The notes under the pieces: generated by a model
What the model was told of the DNA's origin: nothing
Databases searched by the model: none
The model's input: only the letters and a program-made list of their open reading frames with translations
Origin: JAMCRM01 sp035561075
GTDB taxonomy: Bacteria > Acidobacteriota > Terriglobia > Bryobacterales > Bryobacteraceae
Direction: 5' to 3'
Assembly (NCBI GenBank): GCA_035561075.1
Contig: DATMYF010000135.1
Location: 1 to 64,000, forward strand
DNA length: 64,000 nucleotides
In this document: positions 53,075 to 62,403 of the stretch, in pieces
Numbering within the stretch: the first letter of the stretch is position 1
How the letters are laid out: every line of letters starts with the position of its first letter
Made by a program: the position numbers and the translations under genes

Positions 53075-53811
53075 CAGCTCATGTTTCTCGCCTTCGCGTA
53101 TTTCAGGAAGGTATAGAGTGCGGCCATGTAGGCGATCGTGAGCCCTTCCAGGCCGTCCATGAACCCGCGCTGCAGGAGGTATGTCTTCAGGAACGTCCAG
53201 GCCGGGTCGACGCTCAACTGCCGGAGCCCGATGGGGCTCTTGCGCGAAACCAGTTCCTCCGCTGCCAGCGTGGTGTACCGGTCCATGGTCTTCAGGTGCT
53301 CGGAGAGCGAGTCGCAGGTGAAGTGGAGCAGGTTCGACTCAAAGTGCCCGAGCTTTCCCTTCACCTCAAGATTTTCGTGGACGAAGTCCCCCACCCAGTG
53401 CGCACGGTCGCGATGATAGAGCCGCACTTTTCGGTCGGGGTACCAGCCGGAGTGCAGGATCCAGCGGCCCATGTACTGCGCCAGTCGAGGCATGGTGTAG
53501 GCGTCGTATCTCGGGCCGTTCTTCTTCACGTTCCAGATTTCGCCTTCGAGGGCTTCGCTGAGCGCTTCATCGGCGTCAATGGAGAGAATCCAGTCGTGGG
53601 CGGCCTGCGACGCGGCCCAGTTCTTCTGCTCCGCGTAGCCTGCCCAGGGGTGTTCAAGGACGCGCGCCCCCAATTTCTCGGCCAGTTCCACCGTGCGGTC
53701 TACCGAGCCGCAGTCGAGCACCAGAATCTCGTCGCAGCAGCGCAGGCTTTCAATCGCGCGCGCGATCTTCCGCTCTTCGTCCAGCGTGATAATCGTGGCG
53801 GTGATCTTCAT
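53074..53811 (-). CDS. Glycosyltransferase family 2, LPS core type (WaaE-like)
   Basis: 245 residues. GT2 fold with ATIITLDEERKIARAIESL at the start, LVLDCGSVDRT and the DXD-type SIDADEALS, then WYPDRKVRLYHR and WVGDFVHENL, features shared with the KdtX/WaaE family that adds a sugar to the LPS inner core. Cytoplasmic face of the inner membrane. It overlaps the GT4 gene by one base. Acceptor is inferred from family. Confidence 0.9.
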   Translation of the reverse strand: MKITATIITLDEERKIARAIESLRCCDEILVLDCGSVDRTVELAEKLGARVLEHPWAGYAEQKNWAASQAAHDWILSIDADEALSEALEGEIWNVKKNGPRYDAYTMPRLAQYMGRWILHSGWYPDRKVRLYHRDRAHWVGDFVHENLEVKGKLGHFESNLLHFTCDSLSEHLKTMDRYTTLAAEELVSRKSPIGLRQLSVDPAWTFLKTYLLQRGFMDGLEGLTIAYMAALYTFLKYAKARNMS

Positions 53812-53821
53812 GCGGCGCGGC

Positions 53822-54787
53822 TCAGAACCCGCCCGGTTGCACAGGCGTCAGGGTGAAGCACAAAACGAAGATCAGCATGGCGAGCCAGCCGAGCCTCGTG
53901 CGGACGGGGCCGAGCTCTGAAGAATCGTAGATCACCGGATGTCTCCGCCCCAGAAAGAAGAGCAAGGCGGCCCAGAAGAGCCAGACCCACCAGAAGAAAA
54001 TGCCCATCGGGACCAGCAGGAAGATGAACACTTTCGAAATCACCCGGTGCCGGTCGCCCGCCAGCGAGTACAGGATGTGGCCGCCGTCGAGTTGCCCGAT
54101 AGGCAGGAGGTTGAGAGCCGTGGCCAGGATCCCGATCCATGCGGCGCGGGCGACGGGGTGGAGATAGATGTCATTTGACGCTACGCCGGGGAAAATTGCG
54201 GCTTTCAGCAGCCATTCAAGCAGCGGTGTGCCGAATTGAAGGCTCCCCTGGTGCGCAATGTCCGGAATGACCTTGGAAAACGCCAGCCCAATGGCCAGCG
54301 CCGGCAGCAGGAACACAAAACCCGCCAGCGGCCCGGCTACCCCGATATCAAAAAGCACCCGCTTCGAGTAGACAGCCGACCGGATCCGGATGAACGCGCC
54401 GAATGTACCCGTGAGGGTAGGGGCGGGAAGAAAATACGGCGGGCTGGCATCCACTCCGTAATGCCGGCAGGCGATATAGTGGCCCAACTCGTGCGCCAGC
54501 AGGATCGCCATCAAGGTAAGGGAGAACGGCAGGCCGTCGAGCAGCAGCCCGGGATGGCTCCACAGCCGCACGAAGCCCTCCAGACCGCGTTCGATATCAT
54601 AGGGGAGGTCTCGGCGAAAATCGTACTGCATCCCGGCCCCCACCACCGTGGTGGTGAGCATGGTGAGCGCGAGTAGGAGGGAGTGGAGCCACCAGCGTTC
54701 ACGCGTCCGGGTGGGCACCCATTCGGATGCCGCCCCGTCGCCGGGGATCGCGGAATACGGAAGGGCAGAGAATTCCTGAGGGGACAC
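53822..54787 (-). CDS. Site-2 protease family (M50) membrane metalloprotease
   Basis: 321 residues with about six hydrophobic segments. Zinc motif HELGH at 99-103 in the second or third membrane helix and the second motif NLLPIGQLDGGH, with the third ligand Asp, in a later helix. There is no PDZ domain, so it is the small form of the family rather than an RseP. Substrate unknown. It is upstream on the same strand as the two glycosyltransferase genes and begins just after HU. Confidence 0.9.
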   Translation of the reverse strand: MSPQEFSALPYSAIPGDGAASEWVPTRTRERWWLHSLLLALTMLTTTVVGAGMQYDFRRDLPYDIERGLEGFVRLWSHPGLLLDGLPFSLTLMAILLAHELGHYIACRHYGVDASPPYFLPAPTLTGTFGAFIRIRSAVYSKRVLFDIGVAGPLAGFVFLLPALAIGLAFSKVIPDIAHQGSLQFGTPLLEWLLKAAIFPGVASNDIYLHPVARAAWIGILATALNLLPIGQLDGGHILYSLAGDRHRVISKVFIFLLVPMGIFFWWVWLFWAALLFFLGRRHPVIYDSSELGPVRTRLGWLAMLIFVLCFTLTPVQPGGF

Positions 54788-54811
54788 AATCGGTACTGCG
54801 CCTGCAGTCTG

Positions 54812-55081
54812 CTACTGCAGCGTCTGTAACTCCTTGCCAGGCTTGAACCGGACCGCTTTGCCGGGAGGAATGGACACTTCCGCGCCGGTGCGCGGATTGC
54901 GGCCGATTCCGGTTTTGCGGGGCTTCACATTGAAGACGCCGAAACCGCGCAATTCGATCCGGTCGCCTTGTTCCAGGGCCCTCTTCATGGATTCGAAGAC
55001 GGTCTCGACAGCCATCTCGGCTTTCGTTTTGGTGATGCCGGTTTTGTTCACCACTTCGTTGATGATGTCCAGCTTGATCAA
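54812..55081 (-). CDS. HU/IHF family DNA-binding protein
   Basis: 89 residues from a TTG at 55081 that has an AAGGAGG site five bases upstream; this gives the normal family start MIKLDIINEVV and normal length. Helical dimerisation part (about 1-45), beta arm with RKTGIGRNPRTGAEVSIPPGKAVRFKPGKEL. It binds and bends DNA as a dimer. A longer frame to 55138 is rejected because the site and family start agree on the TTG. Confidence 0.93.
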   Translation of the reverse strand: MIKLDIINEVVNKTGITKTKAEMAVETVFESMKRALEQGDRIELRGFGVFNVKPRKTGIGRNPRTGAEVSIPPGKAVRFKPGKELQTLQ

Positions 55082-55188
55082 AACAGCCTCCTTCGATCGG
55101 CGCGAGTGCGCATGCCGTGCCCGGCCCCGAAAGGACACGGGAGCCTCTACCTAAAGGTCAACCCCATGATAGGATTGAATTTAGTCGA

Positions 55189-55695
55189 ATGTCAAGCAAC
55201 CTACCCTCACCCTCTTCCGGGAATGTCGAGAAAGCTGAATTCTGCAGGGCCTGCGCGCAGTTCGCTACAGGGGTGGCGGTGGCGACCGTCCGGGACGCCG
55301 AGGGCGCCCCTCACGGCATTACCATCAACTCCTTCACCTCGGTATCTCTCGAACCGCCCCTGGTGCTCATCTGCGTGGGACATTCGGCAAGCATCCTCCA
55401 GCGGTTCCGAGTCACGGGCTACTTCGGACTGAACATGCTCTCCGAACATCAGCAGCACCTTTCGGAGCACTTCGCGCGGCGCGCAGAGGACCGCTTCGAG
55501 TCCGTCCCGTGGTACCCGGGCGCGACCGGTGTGCCTCTGATTCCCGACGTATTAGGCACCGTGGAGTGCCGGGTTGTGCGGGCCGTGACGGCCGGAGATC
55601 ACGACATCCTCCTGGGTGAGGTGCTGCGGACCGAGGTTCGCGGCGGCCGCCCCCTTATCTACTACGGCAGCGCCTACAGGCGCCTCGATCCATGA
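55189..55695 (+). CDS. Flavin reductase family protein
   Basis: 168 residues from the ATG at 55189. The FMN-binding split-barrel is recognisable from ARACAQFATGVAVATVRDAEGAPHGITINSFTSVSLEPPLVLICV and GYFGLNMLSEHQQHLSEHFA. Such proteins reduce FMN with NAD(P)H for a partner monooxygenase, or are oxidoreductases in their own right. The frame is open further upstream without similarity. It overlaps the methyltransferase gene by four bases (ATGA). Confidence 0.9.
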   Translation: MSSNLPSPSSGNVEKAEFCRACAQFATGVAVATVRDAEGAPHGITINSFTSVSLEPPLVLICVGHSASILQRFRVTGYFGLNMLSEHQQHLSEHFARRAEDRFESVPWYPGATGVPLIPDVLGTVECRVVRAVTAGDHDILLGEVLRTEVRGGRPLIYYGSAYRRLDP

Positions 55696-56981
55696 AGGAC
55701 CCCACGGTTCCGGACTGGAGCGCGAAGCTGGCCCGTACGGGCTGGTGGCACACCATGGAACTGCCGGGCGAAACCATCGAGGGCGTCCGGAGCCTGGCCG
55801 ACATGCGGCACACCCTTGAGCATTTCCCTGTGCCCGCCGACCTCACCGGAAAGCGCGTGCTCGATATAGGCGCCTGGGACGGCTGGTTCACCTTCGAAGT
55901 GGAGCGCCGCGGCGCCGAGGTGACGGCGGTCGACTGCTGGGACAATCCACGCTTCCGCTATGCCCGGCAACGCCTGGACTCGAAAGCCGAATACGTCGTG
56001 GCGGACGTCTATGAGCTTTCCCCGGAGCGCCTGGGCCGCTTCGACCTGGTGCTCTTCTTCGGGGTGCTCTATCATCTGAAGCACCCGCTGCTGGCGGTCG
56101 AACGGGTCTGCGCGCTGGCGGAGGATGCGGTGTTCGTCGAATCCTGGGTCACCGGTGGGAAGCCCGGGCAGCGGCCGTCCATGGAGTTCTACGAAACCGG
56201 CGAACTGGGCGGTCAGGTGGACAACTGGACCGGCCCCAATACGGCCTGCCTGCTGGCCTTCTGCCGTACCGCCGGCTTCGCGCGCGTAGAATTGCGGGGT
56301 GTTGCGAATGGCCGCGCGCATGTGGCCTGCTATCGCCGATGGGAGCCTCCTGTCGCGTCGCCGGTTGCCGCGCCGGAACTTCTGAAAACCGCCCACAACA
56401 CCGATGGTGGGCTGAACTTCTCTTCCCGCCGCGACGACTACGTCTCATGCTGGTTTCGCACCGATGCCGAGCGCCTCTCGAGGGAAGACGTTCGGCCGGA
56501 GGTCGCGGGCTACGGTTCCTTGCCGCTCCGGGTGGGCCGCAAGGAAGCCGGTGTTTGGCAGGCCAATTTCAAACTTCCCCCGGGTCTTCCGCCGGGCTGG
56601 CACGAGGTGCGGCTGCGCGCCGGCTCGAGCGGCTACAGCAACACGATCCCGATCGCCGTCGATCTGCCGGCCGAAACCGACGCGCTCGAAATCACAGGCC
56701 TCGCCGACGGAGCATCCTGGACACCCGGGCTACTCTCGGGCAACGTGCTCTCCCTTTGGGTGGCAGGGCTGCCGGATAATGCGGATTTTCGGAACGTGCG
56801 GGTGCTGGCAGGGGGCAGGGAACTCGCGGTTGAGTACCTCTCTCCAGCCGAGGGCCCGGGCCCGAGGCAGATCAACGCACGCTTCCCGGAGCCCCTGCCG
56901 CCGGGGGATTACGACGTCGCCGTGTCGGTCGGGGCCACGCAATCGCCGCCAATGCGGTGCCGTGTGGCGGATTTCCGCTAA
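55692..56981 (+). CDS. SAM-dependent methyltransferase with C-terminal Ig-like extension
   Basis: 429 residues. About 1-215 is a class I methyltransferase with WWHTMELPG, the SAM motif VLDIGAWDGWFTFEVERRGAEV, acidic D-x-W and the post-motif FDLVLFFGVLYHLKHPL, similar to the CmoB/DUF1698 group. About 240-429 shows beta-rich segments with LPPGWHEVRLRAGSSGYSNTIPIAV and a second repeat ending LPPGDYDVAVSVG, resembling IPT/TIG or Ig-like domains normally found outside the cytoplasm. The combination is unusual. Substrate unknown. Confidence 0.82.
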   Translation: MKDPTVPDWSAKLARTGWWHTMELPGETIEGVRSLADMRHTLEHFPVPADLTGKRVLDIGAWDGWFTFEVERRGAEVTAVDCWDNPRFRYARQRLDSKAEYVVADVYELSPERLGRFDLVLFFGVLYHLKHPLLAVERVCALAEDAVFVESWVTGGKPGQRPSMEFYETGELGGQVDNWTGPNTACLLAFCRTAGFARVELRGVANGRAHVACYRRWEPPVASPVAAPELLKTAHNTDGGLNFSSRRDDYVSCWFRTDAERLSREDVRPEVAGYGSLPLRVGRKEAGVWQANFKLPPGLPPGWHEVRLRAGSSGYSNTIPIAVDLPAETDALEITGLADGASWTPGLLSGNVLSLWVAGLPDNADFRNVRVLAGGRELAVEYLSPAEGPGPRQINARFPEPLPPGDYDVAVSVGATQSPPMRCRVADFR

Positions 56982-56990
56982 CCTGGAGAG

Positions 56991-57788
56991 ATGCCCGAAC
57001 TGCCGGAGGTGGAAACCGTTCGCCGTACGATCGCGCCGCGCGTTACCGGGCGCCGTATCGTCTCGGCCGAATTCCGCTGCCTGCGCGTGCTGCGGGGCGG
57101 CAATCCGGATGAGATGTCCGCGCGCCTGGCGGGCAGGCGCATCCTCGGGGTAGGCCGCCGCGGTAAGTTCCTGCTCATTGAGATCGAAGGCGGGCAGGTT
57201 CTGCTGGTTCACCTCGGGATGACCGGGAAACTGCTCGCCGGCGGAGAACCTGGGCGCCACACCCACGCCATCCTGATGCTCGACCGCGGTGTGTTGCTCT
57301 ATGACGACAGCCGGCAGTTCGGCTGCATCGAGTTGCACGACGGCGTCCCGGCCCGCGTGGCGAGGCTGGGCCCCGAGCCGCTCGAAATCGGCTTTGACGA
57401 GTTCGCCGCGGCACTCAGGAAGCGCCGCACGCGTTTGAAGGCGTTGCTGCTCGATCAGCGCTTTCTGCGCGGTCTGGGCAATATCTATGCCGACGAAAGC
57501 CTCTTCCGCGCGGGCGTCCATCCGCTGGCTTCGGCAGCGCGCCTGAGCCGCCCGCGCGCCCGGCGCCTGTACGATGCCATCGTTGCGGTGCTGACAGAAG
57601 CTATCGCGGCGGGCGGTTCCTCCATCTCCGACTACGTGGACGGCGACGGCCGCAAGGGTTTTTTCCAGGTCAGCCATCGGGTATACCAGCGCACCGGCGA
57701 GCCCTGCACGGCATGCGGCACACCCATCCGCCGGACTCTCGTCGCTCAGCGCGGCACCCACTACTGCCCCCGCTGCCAACGGCGGTGA
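56991..57788 (+). CDS. mutM: Formamidopyrimidine-DNA glycosylase MutM/Fpg
   Basis: 265 residues starting MPELPEVETVRR with the catalytic proline and glutamate right after the initiator. Conserved lysine in GRRGKFLLIE, the helix-two-turn-helix DQRFLRGLGNIYADESLFRAGVHP, and the C-terminal zinc finger CTACGTPIRRTLVAQRGTHYCPRC. It removes 8-oxoguanine and ring-opened purines and nicks the strand. Length is standard. The gene begins 9 bases after the methyltransferase stop. Confidence 0.96.
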   Translation: MPELPEVETVRRTIAPRVTGRRIVSAEFRCLRVLRGGNPDEMSARLAGRRILGVGRRGKFLLIEIEGGQVLLVHLGMTGKLLAGGEPGRHTHAILMLDRGVLLYDDSRQFGCIELHDGVPARVARLGPEPLEIGFDEFAAALRKRRTRLKALLLDQRFLRGLGNIYADESLFRAGVHPLASAARLSRPRARRLYDAIVAVLTEAIAAGGSSISDYVDGDGRKGFFQVSHRVYQRTGEPCTACGTPIRRTLVAQRGTHYCPRCQRR

Positions 57789-57841
57789 TTGCGCCCGGAG
57801 TGCGGGACGTTATACAGTGATCTGCCGAGGAGTCGATCCCG

Positions 57842-59002
57842 ATGGAGCCAAATCGCAGGACCTTTTTGGGTACGGCGCTTGCCGCAGCCCCTCTGTATGT
57901 GCCGCGCAGCGCGTTCGGCGCTAACGACCGCGTGGCGTTCGGGCTGATTGGTGCGGGCGGTCGCGGCCGTTATCTCACCAATACCTTCCAGAAATTGGGC
58001 GCCGAGTGCGTCGCCATTGCCGAGGTATACGAGCCCAATGTAGCGAGTGCCAAGGCCATCTCCCCCAACGCCAAGACCTACGACGACTACCACGACCTGC
58101 TGAAACAAGGCGGCCTCGACGCCGTGGTGATCGCCACCCCGGACCACCAGCACTGCCCGAACCTGCTGGCCGCCCTCGCCGCGAAGAAGGACGTCTACCT
58201 CGAGAAGCCGATGTCGCACTCGCTCGAAGAGAGCCAGCGCATGATCAAGGCCGTGAGGGCGTCCAAACAGATTGTGCAGATCGGGATGCAGCGGCGCAGC
58301 GCTCCCTCCGTGATCAAGGGCAAGGAGATCATTGACAGCGGCATCCTCGGCAAGATCACCATGGTGAAGCCGTTGTGGAACTGGAACGTCTCGCGTCCGC
58401 TCAATAACGAACCGCTGCCCGGCAAACTCAACTGGAAGCTATTTCTTGGCCCGGCCAAAGATCGCGACCTGGAGCCCATGATGTTCCGCTCCTGGCGCTA
58501 CTTCTGGGATTTCTCAGGAGGAAACATGACGGACCAGGGGACCCACCTGATGGATGTGGTGCAGTGGTATATGGGGGTACCGCAGGCACTCTCGGCCATC
58601 AGTTACGGCCAGCGCGCCAAGAACACAGGCTCGCAGGTGCCCGATGTTTTCTGTGCCGTCTTTGAATACCCGGCGTTCATGGCGACTTGGACCCTCAACT
58701 ACTGCAACTCCTACGACAACGACTGGTCCATTCAGTTCCAGGGCGACAAGGGCACCATGATTCTCGACAACCAGGGTTTCCGCATCTGGAACGAGCCGTG
58801 GCCGAAGAACCCCGAGCCGGTGCAGAAAGTGGAAGCGCCGGTGCCGCTCGAGAGCCACGTCCAGAACTTCCTGGATTGCATGAAGAGCCGACAGAATCCC
58901 AACGCGCCGGTGGAGGTGGGAGCCAGTGCAGTCTCCGCGCCGCACCTCGCGAACCTCGCATTCCATCAGGGCCGGCGGGTTACCATGCCGAAGCTCGGAT
59001 AG
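57842..59002 (+). CDS. Tat-exported Gfo/Idh/MocA oxidoreductase
   Basis: 386 residues. Twin-arginine leader NRRTFLGTALAAAPLYV, Rossmann motif LIGAGGRGR at about residue 35, YLEKPMSHSLEE (the EKP motif) and NMTDQGTHLMDVVQWYMG with the catalytic-type Asp/His pair. It is the third exported enzyme of this family in the window, in addition to the partial one at the left edge. The start has a GAGGAG site. Probable periplasmic sugar/polyol dehydrogenase. Confidence 0.92.
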   Translation: MEPNRRTFLGTALAAAPLYVPRSAFGANDRVAFGLIGAGGRGRYLTNTFQKLGAECVAIAEVYEPNVASAKAISPNAKTYDDYHDLLKQGGLDAVVIATPDHQHCPNLLAALAAKKDVYLEKPMSHSLEESQRMIKAVRASKQIVQIGMQRRSAPSVIKGKEIIDSGILGKITMVKPLWNWNVSRPLNNEPLPGKLNWKLFLGPAKDRDLEPMMFRSWRYFWDFSGGNMTDQGTHLMDVVQWYMGVPQALSAISYGQRAKNTGSQVPDVFCAVFEYPAFMATWTLNYCNSYDNDWSIQFQGDKGTMILDNQGFRIWNEPWPKNPEPVQKVEAPVPLESHVQNFLDCMKSRQNPNAPVEVGASAVSAPHLANLAFHQGRRVTMPKLG

Positions 59003-59043
59003 CTGTTTTACCGCACGGGCGCTCCTGGCCGGCCTGGACCGTG

Positions 59044-59058
59044 CCGGGGGCGCCCCGG
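59044..59058. terminator. Compact GC hairpin between convergent genes
   Basis: CCGGGG at 59044-59049 and CCCCGG at 59053-59058 form a 6-bp stem with a 3-base loop between two convergent stops (59002 and 59084). It may terminate both transcripts; there is no T-run. Confidence 0.4.
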
Positions 59059-59083
59059 CGATATAGTACGGCAGCCGGTAGGC

Positions 59084-59836
59084 CTACTTCTCGGCGCGCA
59101 CCGGTTCCCCGGCGAGGTCTTCGACCACCACTGGAGGATTGTAGAACAGGATGCGGCCGCAGCTTTCACACATCAGGACCTGGTCGCCCCGCCGCAAATC
59201 CTGGAAGAACTGCAACCGCATCGCCATGTGGCACGCGGTGCAGCGCCCATCCACGGCTTCCGCTACGGCCACTCCGCTGCGGTGCTTGCGAATATTCTCA
59301 TACCTGCGGTAAACGTTGGGACTGAGGCCGGCCACTGCCTGTTTTCGCTCGCCCTGCAAGGACTCGAGCGTGGCCTTGGTGGCCGCGGTACGTTCCCGCG
59401 CGAGTTTCTTCTCGGCCTCTACCTCCGCCTTTTCCAGTTTGAGCGCCTCTTCGGCCGCCTTCACGTTCCGGTCAAGCGGGTCAGCTTCCGACATCAGTTC
59501 CAGCGTGCGGTCCTCGGACTTGCGAATCTCCTTCTGGCAGAATTCGATCTCGCTCTGGAAAGCGCGGTACTGTTCATTGGTCTTGGCCTCGAGCATCTGA
59601 TCCCGCAGCTTGGTGATCTTCTGCTCCTGGGCCTGGATATCGCCCTCAACGCGCTTGCGGTCTTTCTGGTTCGCGGAGAGGGCGGCGCGATCAGCCTCGA
59701 GTTTGCGCTCGTGGCTTACCAGCTTGTGTTCAATTTCGGCGATGTGCTTGGGCAGCGCGGCTATTTCTTGGGTGAGTTCGGTGATCCGTTTGTCGAGTTC
59801 CTGCAACCGGATCACCACCGTCAAATCGGGAAGCAT
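59084..59836 (-). CDS. Coiled-coil zinc-ribbon protein (DUF164/CT398-type)
   Basis: 250 residues. A long antiparallel coiled coil (about 10-180) is followed by a C4 zinc ribbon: CTAC at about 203-206 and CESC at about 228-231. This is the DUF164/zf-RING_7 family, whose members are thought to be nucleic-acid or envelope associated; a specific function is unknown. It overlaps the murJ stop by 16 bases, so it is the last gene of the PfkB-MurJ operon. Confidence 0.88.
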   Translation of the reverse strand: MLPDLTVVIRLQELDKRITELTQEIAALPKHIAEIEHKLVSHERKLEADRAALSANQKDRKRVEGDIQAQEQKITKLRDQMLEAKTNEQYRAFQSEIEFCQKEIRKSEDRTLELMSEADPLDRNVKAAEEALKLEKAEVEAEKKLARERTAATKATLESLQGERKQAVAGLSPNVYRRYENIRKHRSGVAVAEAVDGRCTACHMAMRLQFFQDLRRGDQVLMCESCGRILFYNPPVVVEDLAGEPVRAEK

Positions 59837-61434
59837 CTCTTCAAAAAGTTTAGCACGCTACGCTGCTCGAGCGCTGCAACCTCGGGCACCCGGAGCATCC
59901 GGCACATCGCAACGAACACCACTACCGCGAGAGGTACGGACACCGCCACGTCGGCCAGTGGTGCCGCGCGCGAGCCGCCAAGCCACACGTGGACGGCGCG
60001 GCTCGATGCCATCGCCGCCGCTCCCATCACCGCCGACGCCGCCACGATCTTCGCAGTCGCCGCGGCCAGCGGATAGCCGCCGATGCCGCCCGCCTTCACG
60101 TGAAGCAATGCCGCGAGCGACGCTGCACCCGCGAGCGCCACCACCGACGTCGCCAGCGCCAGACCCGCGTGCCCCAGCCCGGCATAGCGCACCAGCGAGA
60201 ACGCCGCGCCCCAATTGACGAATATGGAAAATGCGCTCACCAGCATCGGGGTTCGGGCATCATTGAGCGCGTAAAACGCCGGAGCAAGCACTTTGATGGC
60301 CGCGTATCCCGCCAGTCCCACCGCATACCCCGTAAGCGCCAGCGCCGTCTGCTCGGTGTCGTGCGGCTTGAAGCGGCCCCATTGGTACACCGTAGCAATC
60401 ATGCTGCTGCCCAGCACCGCCAAGCCTACCGAAGAGGGAATCGTCAGCAGCAGAACCATCCGCAGGGAGTGCGCGAGTGTCTCCCGGAACTCCTCCATAC
60501 GGCCCAGCCCCGCGCTGCGCGAGATGGCCGGCAGCGTCGCCGATGCAATTGCTACGCCGAACAACCCCAGCGGCAGTTGCAAAAAGCGGAAAGCGTAGCC
60601 CAACCAACTTACGGGGCCGTCCATCACTTGCCCGGACGCATCCGTGATGGAGGAGGCGAAGTTGGTGTTCACCATGACGTTGATCTGCACCGCGGCGCCA
60701 CCCAGGATGGCCGGGCCCATCAGCGCCAGTACGCGTCGCAGTTCCGGGTGCTGGGGGTTCCATCGCGGTCGGAAAGGGAAGCCGGCGCGCCACAGGCTGG
60801 GCAGTTGCCATCCCAACTGCAGCATCCCTCCCGCCACCACCCCCACGCTCATCGAGACGATCAGGTCGATTCCCAGCGCGCGTCCCAACGTGTACCCAAC
60901 TCCCAGCCCCACCGCTACCGACCCTACGTTGAACCACGCCGAGGCCAGCGCCGGCACCCCGAAGCGCCCGGTGGCGTTGAGCACCCCCATCGCCTGCGCC
61001 GCCAGGGCTACCAGCAGCAGGAATGGAAACATTATGCGCGTCAGGGTAACCGCCAGTTCGGCCTTGCCGGGCACCTGCTTGAAGCCGGGCGCCAGCAGCG
61101 CCACGAGCTGCGGGCTGAGCAGAATGCCGAGCAGGCACATCGTCCCGACCCCCAGGATGATCGCGGTCCCCACCAGGTTCGCCAACTCCTCGGCCTCTCT
61201 CCGGTCGCGGGTCAGTTGCCTGGTGAAGGCCGGGATGAACGCCGAAGAGAGCGCGCCCTCGGCCAGCAGGTCGCGCGTGAGATTGGGAATCCGGAAGGCC
61301 AGCAGGAAAGCGTCGTAGATCTGGCCGGCGCCGAACAGCCGCGCCATTAGCATCTCACGGACCAGGCCCGTAATGCGGCTCAGTGCGATGGCCGCCGAAA
61401 CGACTCCCGCCGAGCGTGCAACCCCGCGCTTCAC
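59821..61434 (-). CDS. murJ: Lipid II flippase MurJ
   Basis: 537 residues from the GTG at 61434, which overlaps the stop of the PfkB gene (TAGTG). MVF-family features: RITGLVREMLMARLFGAG at the start, FRIPNLTRDLLAEGALSSAFIP, LALLAPGF, and about 14 membrane segments. MurJ flips lipid-linked peptidoglycan precursor across the inner membrane. The frame extends about 65 codons upstream into the kinase gene but without the family start. Confidence 0.95.
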   Translation of the reverse strand: MKRGVARSAGVVSAAIALSRITGLVREMLMARLFGAGQIYDAFLLAFRIPNLTRDLLAEGALSSAFIPAFTRQLTRDRREAEELANLVGTAIILGVGTMCLLGILLSPQLVALLAPGFKQVPGKAELAVTLTRIMFPFLLLVALAAQAMGVLNATGRFGVPALASAWFNVGSVAVGLGVGYTLGRALGIDLIVSMSVGVVAGGMLQLGWQLPSLWRAGFPFRPRWNPQHPELRRVLALMGPAILGGAAVQINVMVNTNFASSITDASGQVMDGPVSWLGYAFRFLQLPLGLFGVAIASATLPAISRSAGLGRMEEFRETLAHSLRMVLLLTIPSSVGLAVLGSSMIATVYQWGRFKPHDTEQTALALTGYAVGLAGYAAIKVLAPAFYALNDARTPMLVSAFSIFVNWGAAFSLVRYAGLGHAGLALATSVVALAGAASLAALLHVKAGGIGGYPLAAATAKIVAASAVMGAAAMASSRAVHVWLGGSRAAPLADVAVSVPLAVVVFVAMCRMLRVPEVAALEQRSVLNFLKRCFPI

Positions 61435-62363
61435 TACTCGACGCGCCGCACTTCCACCTGCCGGTAGATCTCCAGGGTTTGCGGCAGGGTGGCGAACGTC
61501 ATACCGGGCAGTCGTGCGGAGGCGGTCCCCGAGGCCACACCCCACCGCAGGGCATCGCCAGCGTCCGGCTTGCGCGCGATCGCCCAGGTATAGGCGGCCG
61601 CCAGGGCATCGCCCGAACCGATGGGGCAAACGGCGTCAACGCGCGGCGGCAGCGCTTCCAGCATGCCGTCGGAAAACGCCCCCACCGCGCCCCGGCTGCC
61701 GAGGGATAGCACCACCGACTCGGCGCCCATTGCGCGGATGCGTTGGGCGGCTTCGAGGAAGTGGGTGCGGGTCAGCAGCGCGCGGCTGAGCAACCGCTCG
61801 GCCTCCTGCTGGTTGGGGGTTACCACGGTAGGCTTGGCCTCAATGCCCTCGCGCAGTGCGTCGCCGTCGGCATCGAGCAGAGTCTTCACCTTCTTCTTCC
61901 GCGCCATGGCGATCAGCTTCCCGTAGAAGCTGGCGGGGACTCCTGGCGGAAGGCTGCCGCCCATGAAGAGCCAACGCGCACCGCTCAGGCGCGCGCGCAC
62001 GGCCTCCTCCAGGCTGGCCACTTCATCCGCTTCCATGTGCGGGCCGGCCTCATTCAGGTTCACCGTGAGGCCCTGCTTGTCCGTGATGGTCAGGTTCGTC
62101 CGGATGGCGTTGCGGATGGGTACTACCAACACCGGAAACCCGCAGCACTCGAGCTGCTGCTCCAGACGCTTGCCGCTTTCACCGCCCGAGGTGATCACCG
62201 CCGAGGTGGGACCGTCGAAGGAGTGGATCACGCACGCGGCATTGATCCCGCGCCCGCCGGGGGACTCCCGGCTACTGAGAATATAGGCGCGGTCTTCGAA
62301 CGCGAGTCGATCGACCGTAACGATCCGGTCGATGGCCGGGTTGATGGTCAGGGTGACGATCAA
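61434..62363 (-). CDS. PfkB family sugar kinase, 1-phosphofructokinase-like
   Basis: About 309 residues if the TTG at 62363 is used, giving the family start IVTLTINPAIDRI; a GTG at 62387 would add 8 residues. PfkB signatures: SPGGRGINAACVIHSF (first motif) and CPIGSGDALAAAYTWA (second motif with the catalytic Asp). It resembles FruK/LacC kinases of phosphosugars. Neither start has a clear ribosome site; a TATAAT sequence lies just before the TTG on the minus strand. It is first in an operon with murJ and the zinc-ribbon gene. Confidence 0.88.
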   Translation of the reverse strand: MIVTLTINPAIDRIVTVDRLAFEDRAYILSSRESPGGRGINAACVIHSFDGPTSAVITSGGESGKRLEQQLECCGFPVLVVPIRNAIRTNLTITDKQGLTVNLNEAGPHMEADEVASLEEAVRARLSGARWLFMGGSLPPGVPASFYGKLIAMARKKKVKTLLDADGDALREGIEAKPTVVTPNQQEAERLLSRALLTRTHFLEAAQRIRAMGAESVVLSLGSRGAVGAFSDGMLEALPPRVDAVCPIGSGDALAAAYTWAIARKPDAGDALRWGVASGTASARLPGMTFATLPQTLEIYRQVEVRRVE

Positions 62364-62403
62364 AAAAACATTATACCCGCCTGCCACCCGCGGTTCGCGA
62401 TTT

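Noticed and set aside
59989..61350. 453-codon open frame antisense to murJ
   Set aside because: The minus strand encodes a complete MurJ; the antisense frame is Arg/His-rich shadow sequence.
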